A stretch of DNA of 42,342 nt, from positions 1-42,342 of the forward strand of contig MPUH01000634.1 in assembly GCA_001970955.1 (NCBI GenBank), given 5' to 3'. The stretch is from Stentor coeruleus (lineage: Eukaryota; Ciliophora; Heterotrichea; Heterotrichida; Stentoridae). The notes below the pieces were generated by a model. It searched no databases. It was given only the letters and a program-made list of their open reading frames with translations, and was not told the DNA's origin. Positions 20,901 to 29,800 of the stretch are shown piece by piece (within the stretch, counting starts at the first letter, position 1; every line of letters begins with the position of its first letter). A program made the translations under genes and the position numbers.

Positions 20901-23327
20901 CTGGCTAGTATTTATATATGGTATACTCAATCCTTCTCCTGTTTCAAAGCTAAATCGTTCTCTTTTATCTATAGCTCGACACAACAAATTCTTCAGTTTT
21001 TTTCTTTTCAAACAAGTTTTATACGTAAAAGACGATTGACTAGAAAGGGTTATTTTTTGTGGTAAAGGTTTATAACTACTCATTAACTCAGCGAAAATTC
21101 CTAAGTTTTTAATATTTTTCTTAGGACTTATAAGTATATATGATGACACTTGATTAGAAACTTCAAGGCTAGGAACTGTTGGCATTATAAGCATTTCATT
21201 TGAATTTTGTTTAGAAATCTTAAGCTTCTTTTTGTTTTTCATTGGGTTTATTAATAATTCTGATAAAGTCTCAATATCAAGTTTATGCTTATTATAAGAT
21301 GCAACTGTAAGCAAATTTAATGTTAATGGCGCTTTATCTTTATAATGTAATGATGGGTTTTTTGTCATTGTTAAATGCTTATGTAATTTCGTTTGACTGC
21401 TAATTGATGAGGATTTTTTCATATTACTAATTGATATAGAACACTGGGGTTTAACAGTAAATTCTTCAGTTATGCTACATTTGTAAGAATTTCTTTCAGC
21501 ATTAAGTTTATCTAATGTTTTCACACCAAAAAGCGCCCATCTTTTTTTGATTTTTATACCCTGCTGCTTGCATATTTCATACTGTTTTGTGACTTTAACT
21601 GGCAAAATCTTCTGTCCTCTACAAGTTTCAATGCCCATATCCCAAAATCTTTTATTTTTCAAGCTAACAACTGCCATATTTTCGATTTTCAGCTTCCCAG
21701 CAGTAGGTTTATTAAAATTCTTAATCCTCTCAACCGAAATCCACACACTTTCTCCAGCCTCCACACTTTTCTCTAGCTTTTTCTTCGAAGGAACCATCAT
21801 ATGACCAATTTTCACAATTTTCGACCGATTTGGTTCAGGGAATTTATTTACCATATTTTCCTTTATAACCTCAAGTTTCAAAGTTTTAATAATTTTCACA
21901 TTTTCTTGTATGCTTAAACTGATTTTCTGTTTAGGTTTGAAAATATTTATTCCATCAAAAGTATAAATGTCTAATTTACTAGACTTTTCTACTGGTGTTA
22001 TAGTATGTCCTAGTTCATCATCATCAAAAGTGAAGATCGGGTTGAATCTTTTAGGTTTAGATAAATCGAAAGTTGACTTGGCTGAAGTTTTAAGTTTTCC
22101 GACAGAGAAAGTTTGGATTTTACAAATTGATAGTTTTGAGTTTTCTTCTTTTGGGGATATATAAGCTGGGAATTGGAATTTGCGATCGTAGTTTACAACT
22201 GGTGAACTTAAGACAAATAAAGTTTGATGACGTTTATGGCTACGTCTTGGGTTGAACTCTTGAAGTACGAAATCATCTTCTTCTTCTTCCTCGATGAATT
22301 CAGACAGAATATCCATTTTAGGGGCTCTTGTTTTATAGCTTGGAGCTTTGGAGTGTTCATGGCTTTGTTCAGTTTCATGTTGTTCTTCTTTTTCTTTTTC
22401 TTTTTCTTTTTCTTTTTCTTTTTCTTTTTCTTTTTCTTCTTCTTCTTCTACGTGCTCAGACATTTCTTTGGTCATTGAGTTTGTTATGCTGCTGCGTCGC
22501 CGATTGAATATTTCTGCTTCATATTCTTTGATAAGTGATTCAGTATAATTTTTCTGTGTAATAACTTCATTATTCAAACTTTCAACCTGATCATTCAATT
22601 CATTTTTTTCAAACTCAAGCTCATCCAACTTGAACTTCAGCTCATCATTTTCATTCTTCATAGTTGTGACTATCCCTCTAAACTTTTCTGTTGTAGCCTT
22701 CTCAGCACTTATAGCAGCTTGGTATTCTTTGATTTTTAAAATATATTCATCAATATCTTTAGCTTTCCTAACAAGTTCTTCTCTAAAATCCTCATTCATC
22801 TGTTTAATTGACTCAACTTCTTCCAAATCCTGAACACTTTTTATAAGACTTGCCCGATATTGAGGTTGTTGAATTTTATTTTTCTCTTCTTTCAACCCTT
22901 TAATTTCCCTTCTTAACTTATCATTTTCATGTGAAAGTGTTCTATTATCTTTTTCTGATTCAGTAATTTCGACCTCAAGACTTTCAAGTCTCAATTCTTT
23001 TGTTTCAATATCTTTACTCATATTAGAAACTCTGCTATAAAGTTCAGAAAGCTCTTCTTCAAGATAGTTTTTTTCTTTAATAAAATCATTCGTTCTTTCT
23101 AGTGAATCTTCGTAAACTTTGTAGAACTTTTTGGAAATCTTGATTAATTCAAGACCTTTTCGTCGAGTTGAAACCAGTTCAGCAAGAAGGTCTCGGATCA
23201 TAGATTCGTGATCGTCAGTGAAATTTGGTATAGAGTGGATGGCGTTTTGTAAGAAGTGGTTTGAGCTTTCAATAGTTTCAAGGTAACCTGATAGGTCCTC
23301 GTGAGACCTAAGTTTTTGTTTGGACAT
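14940..23327 (-). CDS. Giant 2795-aa protein: coiled coil plus nested super-repeats
   Basis: The gene is a single uninterrupted frame of 2795 codons, about 20% of the window. Residues about 45-275 form a long coiled coil rich in Glu, Lys and Leu. Residues about 290-320 hold a Glu run and about eight Glu-Lys pairs. From about residue 360 the protein turns basic and Ser-rich, with strand-like units of roughly 19-20 residues following a pattern of hydrophobic-Ser...LLI-x-P-x-K. From about 640 to 2330 these units build five super-repeats of 298-299 residues, each marked by QPQEISTQTSE or a close variant and by IFPK, ISYRPKKK and SLFxSxPVIIKS motifs. In the last super-repeat one 19-aa unit has expanded to ten near-identical copies. 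The C-terminal ~85 residues are a different, possibly globular segment. I know no family with this layout. It may be a structural cortical or cytoskeletal protein; that is inference from coiled coil plus long repeats. Confidence 0.88.
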   Translation of the reverse strand: MSKQKLRSHEDLSGYLETIESSNHFLQNAIHSIPNFTDDHESMIRDLLAELVSTRRKGLELIKISKKFYKVYEDSLERTNDFIKEKNYLEEELSELYSRVSNMSKDIETKELRLESLEVEITESEKDNRTLSHENDKLRREIKGLKEEKNKIQQPQYRASLIKSVQDLEEVESIKQMNEDFREELVRKAKDIDEYILKIKEYQAAISAEKATTEKFRGIVTTMKNENDELKFKLDELEFEKNELNDQVESLNNEVITQKNYTESLIKEYEAEIFNRRRSSITNSMTKEMSEHVEEEEEKEKEKEKEKEKEKEKEEQHETEQSHEHSKAPSYKTRAPKMDILSEFIEEEEEDDFVLQEFNPRRSHKRHQTLFVLSSPVVNYDRKFQFPAYISPKEENSKLSICKIQTFSVGKLKTSAKSTFDLSKPKRFNPIFTFDDDELGHTITPVEKSSKLDIYTFDGINIFKPKQKISLSIQENVKIIKTLKLEVIKENMVNKFPEPNRSKIVKIGHMMVPSKKKLEKSVEAGESVWISVERIKNFNKPTAGKLKIENMAVVSLKNKRFWDMGIETCRGQKILPVKVTKQYEICKQQGIKIKKRWALFGVKTLDKLNAERNSYKCSITEEFTVKPQCSISISNMKKSSSISSQTKLHKHLTMTKNPSLHYKDKAPLTLNLLTVASYNKHKLDIETLSELLINPMKNKKKLKISKQNSNEMLIMPTVPSLEVSNQVSSYILISPKKNIKNLGIFAELMSSYKPLPQKITLSSQSSFTYKTCLKRKKLKNLLCRAIDKRERFSFETGEGLSIPYINTSQPQEISTQTSEESFLTLVKCDYKKFQTEEALKIVKNTVKNYSTKLIFSNNSVSSYIPQLPQKFMSISKGHSTTIFPKTIKSSLFIPKPVIIKSPIKLLLQKSFSYIPHKKQENFSIEPQRPIRIIKYKNFKSECTQAKEQGFLTFSKNESLYIKHKEHLSLNLNPISYRNKPILACHNLGNLLINRTKFLERLNVHNQISSNLLIKPIKPTLEMISESSQQLLICPKKNLESMRISSQSITSYIPLEKTLSLYIQESFSHKPKIKSSKSTLMHCHSIDKRLNFGYEVCTDINIPYINTKQPQEISTQTSERSFLTLVNGEYKKVLTQQNIKLYKKSIKSFKTKLFTSESETISYNPKKKIKILDISSCNLASIFPKTKENSLFISSSVVIKAPIKVVSNLVYDYFPQNKRDNFSIETQTPLKIKKYKKSSSAGIQVKEQGFLSLNQNPSLYFEYKEPLKINSINVFSYKKQSLTTQTSSDLLISPTKFLKKLKIFKDNNKSLLIAPIIPLLNISSDYSSYLLIKPIKNIENFAISSQLTYSYVPIPKTIILSFHNSFCHKSLLKPMKSENMNFEGLNKRLKFVCESGLGINIPYINSKQPQEMSTQTSEKPFLSLVCGDYKKWQTEQKIKLFQKPIKNYKSKLQSTESTIINYRPKKKTKVLGISIGFSTSIFPKIAENGLFRSKPIIIKSLVRQSSLNHCSYFPSNKLEKLSIESQKSIIVIKHKKLSSKSIQTNEQRYLTFAQNQSLHFKAKDPTISFYPMIYSQRKILSCENSSQFIIGPTKFIERLHISKENCENLIVKPAKHELSISAQMTSHLIIKAVKNTEGFEILSQNTYSYMPVPERVEFVLQNSFSYKNELKKMKCKEISCIRIDKREKFVFETDPNMIVNLISENQSQEMSTQTSEQQFLSIFNGDYKKVQTEEKIKLFRKPIKNYKSQLMSTESITTNYRPKIKPKKLGISIGYSTTIFPKFTENSLFASNPIIIKSLVKQSSLSHNCYFPPSKLEKLSIESQKSFIIAKHTQLSSAGIQTKEQRFLAFAQNQSLHLKCKDPTMNFYPMPYFQRRGLSYENSSQFLISPNKFIERLDISKENCEHLIIQPIRHELNISKENCEHLIVQPLQYELNISKENCEHLIVQPLQYELNISKENCEHLIIQPIRHELNFSKENCEHLIIQPIRHELNFSKENCEHLIIQPIRRELNISKENCEHLIVQPLRHELNISKENCEHLIVQPLQYELNISKENCEHLIIQPIRHELNISKENCEHLMVQPIRHELNISTQMNSHLIIKTMKNIEGFGIFSQNSCSYLPVAVRLEFALQNSFSYTNILKRKRYKGVCCTGIDKREKFMLEADPSMIISLVNTKQSQEISTQTSEQQFLSLFNGDYKKVLTEEKLHLFKKMVKSFKCKLELSDCIITSYRPKNKTIHLGISEGYSTTVFPKIINHSLFASTPVIIKSQAKISLETNHGYSPQYMNRSNLSKCLIVQTFKTSIHNHKIFSHMNSQTQENSFSSLQSNPSLVISHKMPLAVSNYKIISNIKKLDICKNRILSYEPAISTLTIHNHSLLNIPFSYSSNSQTNSTSYLPSKSLIFTLQLCNTPATPPMRIYNPEPIEKNKSNHQFSMYKESSLIINPIKRIPKLKTRRQPSLSTEITPKNVTMTDLQCPECLEQLIITTSSNKSCKYSIQSNKILSNNNEQITLDESNNIRSTQEISGQILEEIQCYNENRISSKYHKNSCKKSNSFSYYDPSLSFYDEKVSQDESSDSDQVDNLSKTHHLSISLTIQHIETITISPTSFPEITQTPELSLEIFYYKSLTKKLKTTKIPVISFINTPNPKPLKISLTKNITFHPHKKHLILQATRIFSSFSYTKLHIQPNILHTHINSKPSLKHAFTLPFPPEKNPRDSIRSVTAISDHIFNRDPIKDFFVLVRYIQTCQSIKLNARNRDNIGKIPVEFFYEKVTQEGIPFNKWYDYVKEKLKVKISRVF
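16330..21440 (-). repeat. Five-unit ~897-bp protein super-repeat
   Basis: The STQTSE marker is encoded at 20871-20888, 19974-19991, 19077-19094, 18183-18200 and 16776-16793. Spacings are 897, 897, 894 and 1407 bp. The long last interval equals 894 plus 513, that is nine extra 57-bp units. Outer limits are approximate and set by eye from flanking conserved blocks. Confidence 0.85.
17073..17642 (-). repeat. Ten tandem 57-bp (19-aa) repeats
   Basis: Ten in-frame copies of a 19-residue unit of the form LNISKENCEHLIIQPIRHE, with variation mainly at IIQPIRHE versus IVQPLQYE and at NI versus NF. The limits are set by the first residue of the unit. The array is flanked by related but diverged units (ISKENCENLIVKPAKHE in the preceding super-repeat, ISTQMNSHLIIK after it). 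High DNA similarity between copies indicates recent expansion. Confidence 0.95.
22386..22446 (-). repeat. Hexanucleotide run encoding Glu-Lys pairs
   Basis: On the plus strand about eight copies of TTTTTC are followed by a TTC run. In the gene this gives alternating Lys-Glu next to a Glu run, linking the coiled coil to the basic repeat region. The length is likely variable between individuals. Phe/Ser-rich plus-strand frames over it are shadows. Confidence 0.85.
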
Positions 23328-23920
23328 TAAAATTATATAAACCTGTTGTTTAGTTTAAAGGGTGTTGGTAATTAAGAGTAGGGTTTATGGTGATTAGGAT
23401 TAAGGATCATATGGATTGTTGAGGATAATTGAGGAATATAAGGAGAAGCTTTTTTGGAGTTTAGGATTGGAAATAGGGCTTTAAAACAGTTTTATGATAT
23501 TTAAAGTATTATGGTTTGAAAATTGTGAAAGTTATAAATATAACACTGTAGTGAATAAAGAGGAGTTTAAATTGAGGCATATTAGGATTTTTATTAAAAA
23601 CAGTAGTTTATTAGGAGATGCATATTTAAAAATCTTATAAATTTCTATATGCATATTTATCTAATTCATAAATTTAACTAATAATGCTATATAAATCACT
23701 AAGTCTCAAAAATTATACAACAGTCATTGCATATCAAAAATTTCTCTAAATAAATAATATTTTCTCATACAGCAAACTATCAACCATATTATCATAAACA
23801 AAAAGCACATTAATCCAAAATTACTAAATATATTACATACAATCATCATAATATTATAAAGGTAACACAAAATGCATTCCTGATAGCATTAACTTACATT
23901 TTTAACGTCTATCAAACAGT
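23328..23920. other. 5' flank of giant gene, no gene seen
   Basis: The first 250 bp are G/T-rich on the plus strand, hence A/C-rich on the coding strand of the giant gene. The remainder is AT-rich. No coding frame or RNA gene is visible. Confidence 0.45.
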
Positions 23921-25189
23921 GATATATACGAGCTAAGCCATCTTCACAAAGAAGAAATCTAATGTATATCTGCATCAACAAACATTAGCATAATTGCCAC
24001 TCGCAGCCAAAACGAGAATTCAAATTTTAGAAAAAGCTTTACCATGTATAAAATTTTCTATAAAATTCAGGCCCATGTTTCTGAAGTAAACCAAATCTCA
24101 TTTTTACAAATCAGAACAAAAGCTCCATCCTCGTATACCGATTGCACAATCAAAATCTATGATTACCTTAGTTAAGATAGACAAGATCAAATTAAATGAT
24201 CCAATCTTGTATTTAGAAATAGCTCAAAGGCATTCAAGATTCTGAACCTTATATTTTACTTGAACACATATAGGTTTGATAGTAACTAAAATGATGTCTA
24301 ATCCAGATGTTCATACAAGTAGAGTATTTGTAACTTCATATAATCAATATAATTTTTTTGTATTAGCGTTGATGAAGATGGGGTTATTGAATATTGGCGA
24401 AAAGACTCTGCTGAAATACTCGATGATGCTGAATTTAGGTTTAAAGTTCAAACTGATTTTTATGCTTTAGCACAAATAAAGAAAATCCAGTTAGTTTAAC
24501 TATAAGTCCAAGTGGGAATCTGTTTTGCATATATACAGCTTCAAGATTTTAAAGCATATAACTACAGTACTGCGTATATTAGAATAAAATTCAAACTTGT
24601 AAGCACTGGAGAAGTTATTAGGATTATATCAAAATCCGAGAATCAAGATTATTCATTTATTTCTGTATTAAAGAGCGCCTGTATTTAACACCTCCGGTAA
24701 AACTGAATTAGGTTGGTCAAGGGTTCAAAGAAATCAACCCCATAATATTTGCTATAGGCTACCACAAAACACGATATTTATTTACGATAAATGCAAAGAA
24801 GATGCAAGAAATATAATAATTAAAATAATAATTGATGATAACAAATGTTTAGTAATACAACAAAAGCCTTCTATAAGATTAGCTAAATCAATAGGAACTT
24901 CAATTTAGGAGATTGAATATGAAATATCTAAAGATCTAAAATTGATGAATCTTTTATAGTTTCTATAGCTAATCATGAACCTAGGACTAATGATTCACTA
25001 TTTCATTACAACTGTTGCAGTATTTTGGCTTAATGGAAGATATCATTTATGCTTATATGGCAATTTTGAAGACACACACTTTTTGGTAGAGTTGCTATCG
25101 GTATGGACATTATTTGTAGAATCGAAAGTGTTCCATATGATAAAAAGAGCAAACCTAAATCTTATACTGATTGTTTATATTACAACTAA
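23921..25189 (+). pseudogene. Decayed PPWD1-type WD40-cyclophilin gene
   Basis: Protein pieces in order match a peptidylprolyl isomerase with WD repeats. They are DIYELSHLHKEEI near 23921; YTDCTIKIYDYL near 24135; VDEDGVIEYWRKDSAEIL near 24370-24420 with FKVQTDFYALAQIKKNP and LTISPSGNLFCIY after it; then cyclophilin-domain residues SIANHEPRTNDS near 24965, FITTVAVFWLNGRYH and FGRVAIGMDIICRIESVPYD near 25080-25140. Many stops and frame changes separate them, and the region between about 24560 and 24950 is hard to match. The family is nuclear and spliceosome-linked with WD repeats first and the isomerase domain last, the order seen here. The copy cannot be functional. No spliceosomal-length introns are obvious in it. 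Confidence 0.72.
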
Positions 25190-25529
25190 CCTAGATTTAT
25201 TATCTTAGTTTAAAATTAAAAGTTTTCTTATAAATATTTTTAGGCATCAAAGGATTAGAGCATTGTATCAAGTATATAGTTTCTTGAAATAAATTCTGGA
25301 GAGGTTGCTATAATATTTATATCAAACAGTAGACCAAATATCATAAACAATCATATTATCGGGCCATAAATCTTGATTATAAAACAATATTTGCAATTTT
25401 CAATATAAAAAACTGTTTGTTATAAATATTCAAAGCAAAGCTATAGAAAACTGGCTTAGATTTTTTTTGAATTCCCATCATAATTTAATTGTAATATTGT
25501 CTACAAAATTACATTTTCTATAATCATAA

Positions 25530-26196
25530 ATGGAACTTTCTTTAGCTGAAGCAGACTCAGAATTGTTTAATCTAATAGAAAAAGAAAAATTTCGACAGTG
25601 GAGTGGTATTGAATTAGTTGCTTCTGAAAACTTTACATCATGAGCAGTTATGGAGTGTCTTAGTTCGTGTTTTACGAATAAATATACTGAGAGTTTACCA
25701 TACAGAAGATATTATGAAGATATTAGGCCTATTGATCAAGTGCAAATTCTTTGTCAAAGTTGAGCCTTAAAAACTTTTTAATTAGATAAAAATGATTGGG
25801 GTGTTTATGTTGAGTCATATTCAGGAAGTTCAGCAAACTTTGAAGTATATACTGCTTTGCTACAGTCTAATGGTAAAATTATAGGCAAACAATAACTCTA
25901 GATTAAGATATATTAAAATTTAGTTAATACTAGGATATACTCTTATATCTGGTGGTACTGATACTCATTTGATTCTATAAGACCTACGGCAATTAGGTAT
26001 AACTGGAAATAAATTTGAAAAAGTTTGTGAAGCAGCGAAAATTACATTAAATAAATATGCAGTACCAGGAGATCATTCAGTTTTAATTTCGGGAGGTGTT
26101 AGAGTAGGCTCTCCAGCAATGACATCACGTGGTGCAACAACAGAAGATTTTAAGACTATAGCCTACTTTCTACATAGAGCAACTCACTTTGATTAA
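25530..26196 (+). pseudogene. Internally deleted serine hydroxymethyltransferase pseudogene
   Basis: It begins with an ATG and a convincing SHMT N-terminus: [47 protein letters not shown], then [26 protein letters not shown] stands where the family has Arg in SENFTSRAV, and further stops follow. After about residue 120 roughly 200 or more residues, including the PLP lysine region, are absent. Sequence resumes in another frame with [38 protein letters not shown] and [13 protein letters not shown] interconverts serine and glycine with tetrahydrofolate; this copy lacks the catalytic core and cannot. It follows the PPWD1 remnant by 340 bp on the same strand. Confidence 0.88.
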
Positions 26197-26440
26197 TTAG
26201 ATTTTTTAATGATTTTTTTAATGTAGTTGATTATCTTATTTAAAATGTATATTTTATAGCAATGATTATTGGAATTTTATGCATAAAATTTTAAACTTTG
26301 GCTAATTGCTTTAAAGAAAGTATATAATATTTAAGAATAAAGAAATTAGATGATTAAAATCTCTCAGAATATAAAATTTAAGATAAAAATCTAATGTCAT
26401 TAACGAATAAAAGCTTGTTAAATTAATAGTTATTGTAAAG

Positions 26441-26650
26441 CTATTGATACAAAAATGCATTGTCATACAAAATAATTTCTAAATCCAATCCCAATATTCC
26501 ACACTCTTTCAAAGCCCCAGTCCATAAACACCCTTTATTCATACAAATTACTTGTAAATCATTTACAACTAGCTCAGCTATAAAATAGTCCTCATAGTTT
26601 TTTTCTAAAGCGTGTTTTACAAACAGAGTATGTTTTATATCTTTAAGCAA
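26441..26650 (-). pseudogene. Possible fragment of a TRAF-type zinc-finger gene
   Basis: A 69-codon frame contains ELVVNDLQVICMNKGCLWTGALKEC, which resembles the linker and first finger of TRAF-type zinc fingers (hydrophobic, VxCxNxGCxWxGxL). The His and Cys that should complete the finger are missing after this point, and there is no RING or MATH domain nearby. It lies in the pseudogene field, so I treat it as a remnant, with low certainty. Confidence 0.35.
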
Positions 26651-26839
26651 TCTAAAGATTTACTCTTAAAAAAGTGTATCCACAGTTAACTCCTATAAAA
26701 TCTTCATAACCCCTAATTTCAAAACAAAAAAATCAAAATAATACAATAAGGTTCTTTATAAACTTCTGCAAAAATACTGCAAATAAGATATGTAAGGATT
26801 TTGCTCAATGTTAATAATCACCTAAACATTGTTTATAAA

Positions 26840-29800
26840 CTAATCTATAGTAGGTTTCACTCGTATATACGTTTTTCCAATACTACAAAGATCACTTTCT
26901 TGATAAACCGCCTCGCTAATAATATTAAAAAGAGTATTTTCTAAAATGATATACGAAAGTTCTTTGAATTCATCCATCAAAAACAGTCTATTACTAGAGT
27001 ACTCCGGTTCACATTCTTTCTCATCTCTTTCAACAATATCTTCTAAAGATCTCAATTCAGTTAAAGAAGGTGGAGGATTATTAGATAATGTTGCCATAAC
27101 AGTTCGAGGTTTAACATTCAAACTATCTAACATTGAATATACTGATTCTTCACTAATAACACTTGAAATAGCTTCATGGAATATATTTTTTAATAACTCA
27201 GGTTCAGAGTCAACAATTTCCATTGGTGATTTATCAACAAAGCATTCTTTTCTTATTCTAAGGAAAATACTTTCAGTTTGACTAGACTCTTTACCATCAA
27301 GAACCTTACGTGAATTACTTTTTCCTGCAGCTTTGCTTGTACTTTCCCAAGTGACCATACATTCAAGCTCTCCTTCATAAATTGTTGGGATCCGGTTCGA
27401 AGTTAAAGTGAGTTTTATTGGAATTTGACTTCCTGGGGATACAGTTCCAGATAATGGGTCAAGTATAAGATCATCACCACATATGATTTCTGTATCTTTA
27501 AAGTTGAACTTGAATTCTAATGATGGATTTTTATTATAAATAATAACAACTCTGCTACATGGGATTCCATATGCCACTTTTCCAAAAGAAATCTCTTCAA
27601 CTGTAAACCCGACTTGACTTGAATCAGGTAAAAATGAATTCCTACATAGAGGTAGGCCTTCAAATATTGAAGTTATAATAGGTTTAGCTTCTTTTATCGC
27701 ATGATATCCTTTACCTTCTATATCTAACTGTAATGTTTGTATAACAGTATTTCTTTCTCTTACTATAATTGGTAGTGTTGCTTTATAAACTTTTCCTTCA
27801 AGAGGTTTAAAATTAATAAATATATATCCAAGTTCATTAGCTTCAACAGAACCTTCTTTGTTTTGGATTTCAAATATAGAAAATTCATAGTTTGATTTTG
27901 TAAAAGCGGTTAAGGAAGTTGTGTCTACTTCATATGTCACTTTATTATCACCAACATTACGAAGTTCTATTGGCTGGGTTATCCCTACACCTAGACCTAT
28001 AGGTTGAGGTTCAAATTCGAATTTGTTATGTCGAAGTTCGAGAAAACCTCGTTTTTGTTGTAGGGTTTCACCTTTTAAAGTGATTACAATAGGTTTGCCA
28101 TGAATTATTTGGAAGAATATGTTTAAGCTGTGTTGACCGATTTCCGCACTATTGTAACGAAGTTCTACATCGATTTTTTCCCCGATTTCAAGACTAAACT
28201 CTTTTGGTTTTATTTCAAAAATCTTCAGTTCTAGAATATGTTCTTCTAGAGCTACAGCTGGCTCAGGATCACCTGTATCGGCCCAGGCTTCTTTTTCAAG
28301 TTTATTATCGTCAGGGAAGACAAATTTAAATGATGCTTTGACTCCACCTATGTTTTGAAGTGTTAATCTCATTTTTTTAGGCTCAGCATTACGTGAGTAG
28401 TTTAGTTTTCCGAAATCCCATTCAAAATGACTTAGACGTTCTTGGACTAAGTTCTGGGCGATTTCCGCATTATTAAATTTAATTTCCACATTAGTCAAAG
28501 GACTCAATATAGTTTTTATAGTGTTTTTAAGGTTAAATTGCTTCCAAAGTATTGATGGGCTAATGAACTTATTACGGAGATCAAGTATTGTGATAACCGG
28601 GAAGTCTCCATGTGCAGAGAGTTCAATTCTAGAATCTTCATTAAGTGGAGTTTCTTTAATCGCAGCATTAGGGAAAGATTGTTTAGCCATACATGTGATA
28701 TAATAGTCTCTTTGTGACCTACAGTTTGGAACAAAACGCAAATTCACTTTCTGATTAGAATTCGCAGCTAAAATACCTTCTTTAAAATCAAAAATAAACG
28801 AAGAACTAATAATCTCCTTAATAGCGTGGTCATCTTTTAGTTCAGGGTCTTTAGGAACAATAACTAATTTCACATAAATAGCGCAATTAGAAATATTACT
28901 TAAAGTAAAAGATTTTAAGTCAGAAAAGCCAACAGAAACAGTTTTGAAGTCAATATTTTTTGGGCTCATTTGCACAACACCTGTTCCTCCAGTTCCAATA
29001 ACAGTAATCATATACACTTTTTCTAAAGGATCCTGGCGAAGATTATGCATGTATTTACCTGACCCTGGGTTAAAATACCCAACAAAATTCGCATCCTGAG
29101 CCATATCGATTACTCTTTTTATACGAATTGGGACATTGAATCTATAGTTTTTTTCATGTAAAGGTGTAAAAGTAAATTCAGCTGAAATTTTTTCATGCGG
29201 ATACATTGTCCCTGAAAAAGGTTCTACTGTAAGCTCTTCTCTATGCTTATCAGGGATTTCTATATTAAAATCAATAGCAATATGCGAACTGTTGAGTACT
29301 CCAACTTTCTGTTTGCTTGAAACCCCAGTGAAAAGTGGTGGATAAAAAATCTTAGCTTCATTATCAATAAAAATACTAGGATCGCTACAGACTCCTTCTA
29401 AGGCAATTTTAATCAAAGCGGTGTTTGCGTGGTTCATCAAGAATTTAAGGAGAAATTTATAGTTTTGAGGGACTTTTGGTTTGAATTCCAAAGCAATTAT
29501 AGTGAAAGTCTTAGGAAGGATGAATCCAACAGCTGGGAAGACTTTAAAAATCCCTGCAGGGTCTGCAATAGTTTTATAATAGCAAGGTGTATCAGCTTGA
29601 TTAAAAATCTGTAAGCTTTGATACATAGTATCTCCAGGAGAACATGGGGGGAATTTAATTTTTTTACTTGGTGAAACTTTGATTTCAGGGATAAAAGTTT
29701 GATAATTACTTGGGAAAGAATGTCCAACTACAGGGACAATCAACGGGATTGGGGGTATTGTTAGAATGCTTAATGAATCTTTTCCATAAGTTTGTGATGT

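Noticed and set aside
22224-22548. Plus-strand Phe-rich and Ser/Phe-rich frames
   Set aside because: They are antisense readings of the Glu-Lys hexanucleotide run in the giant gene.
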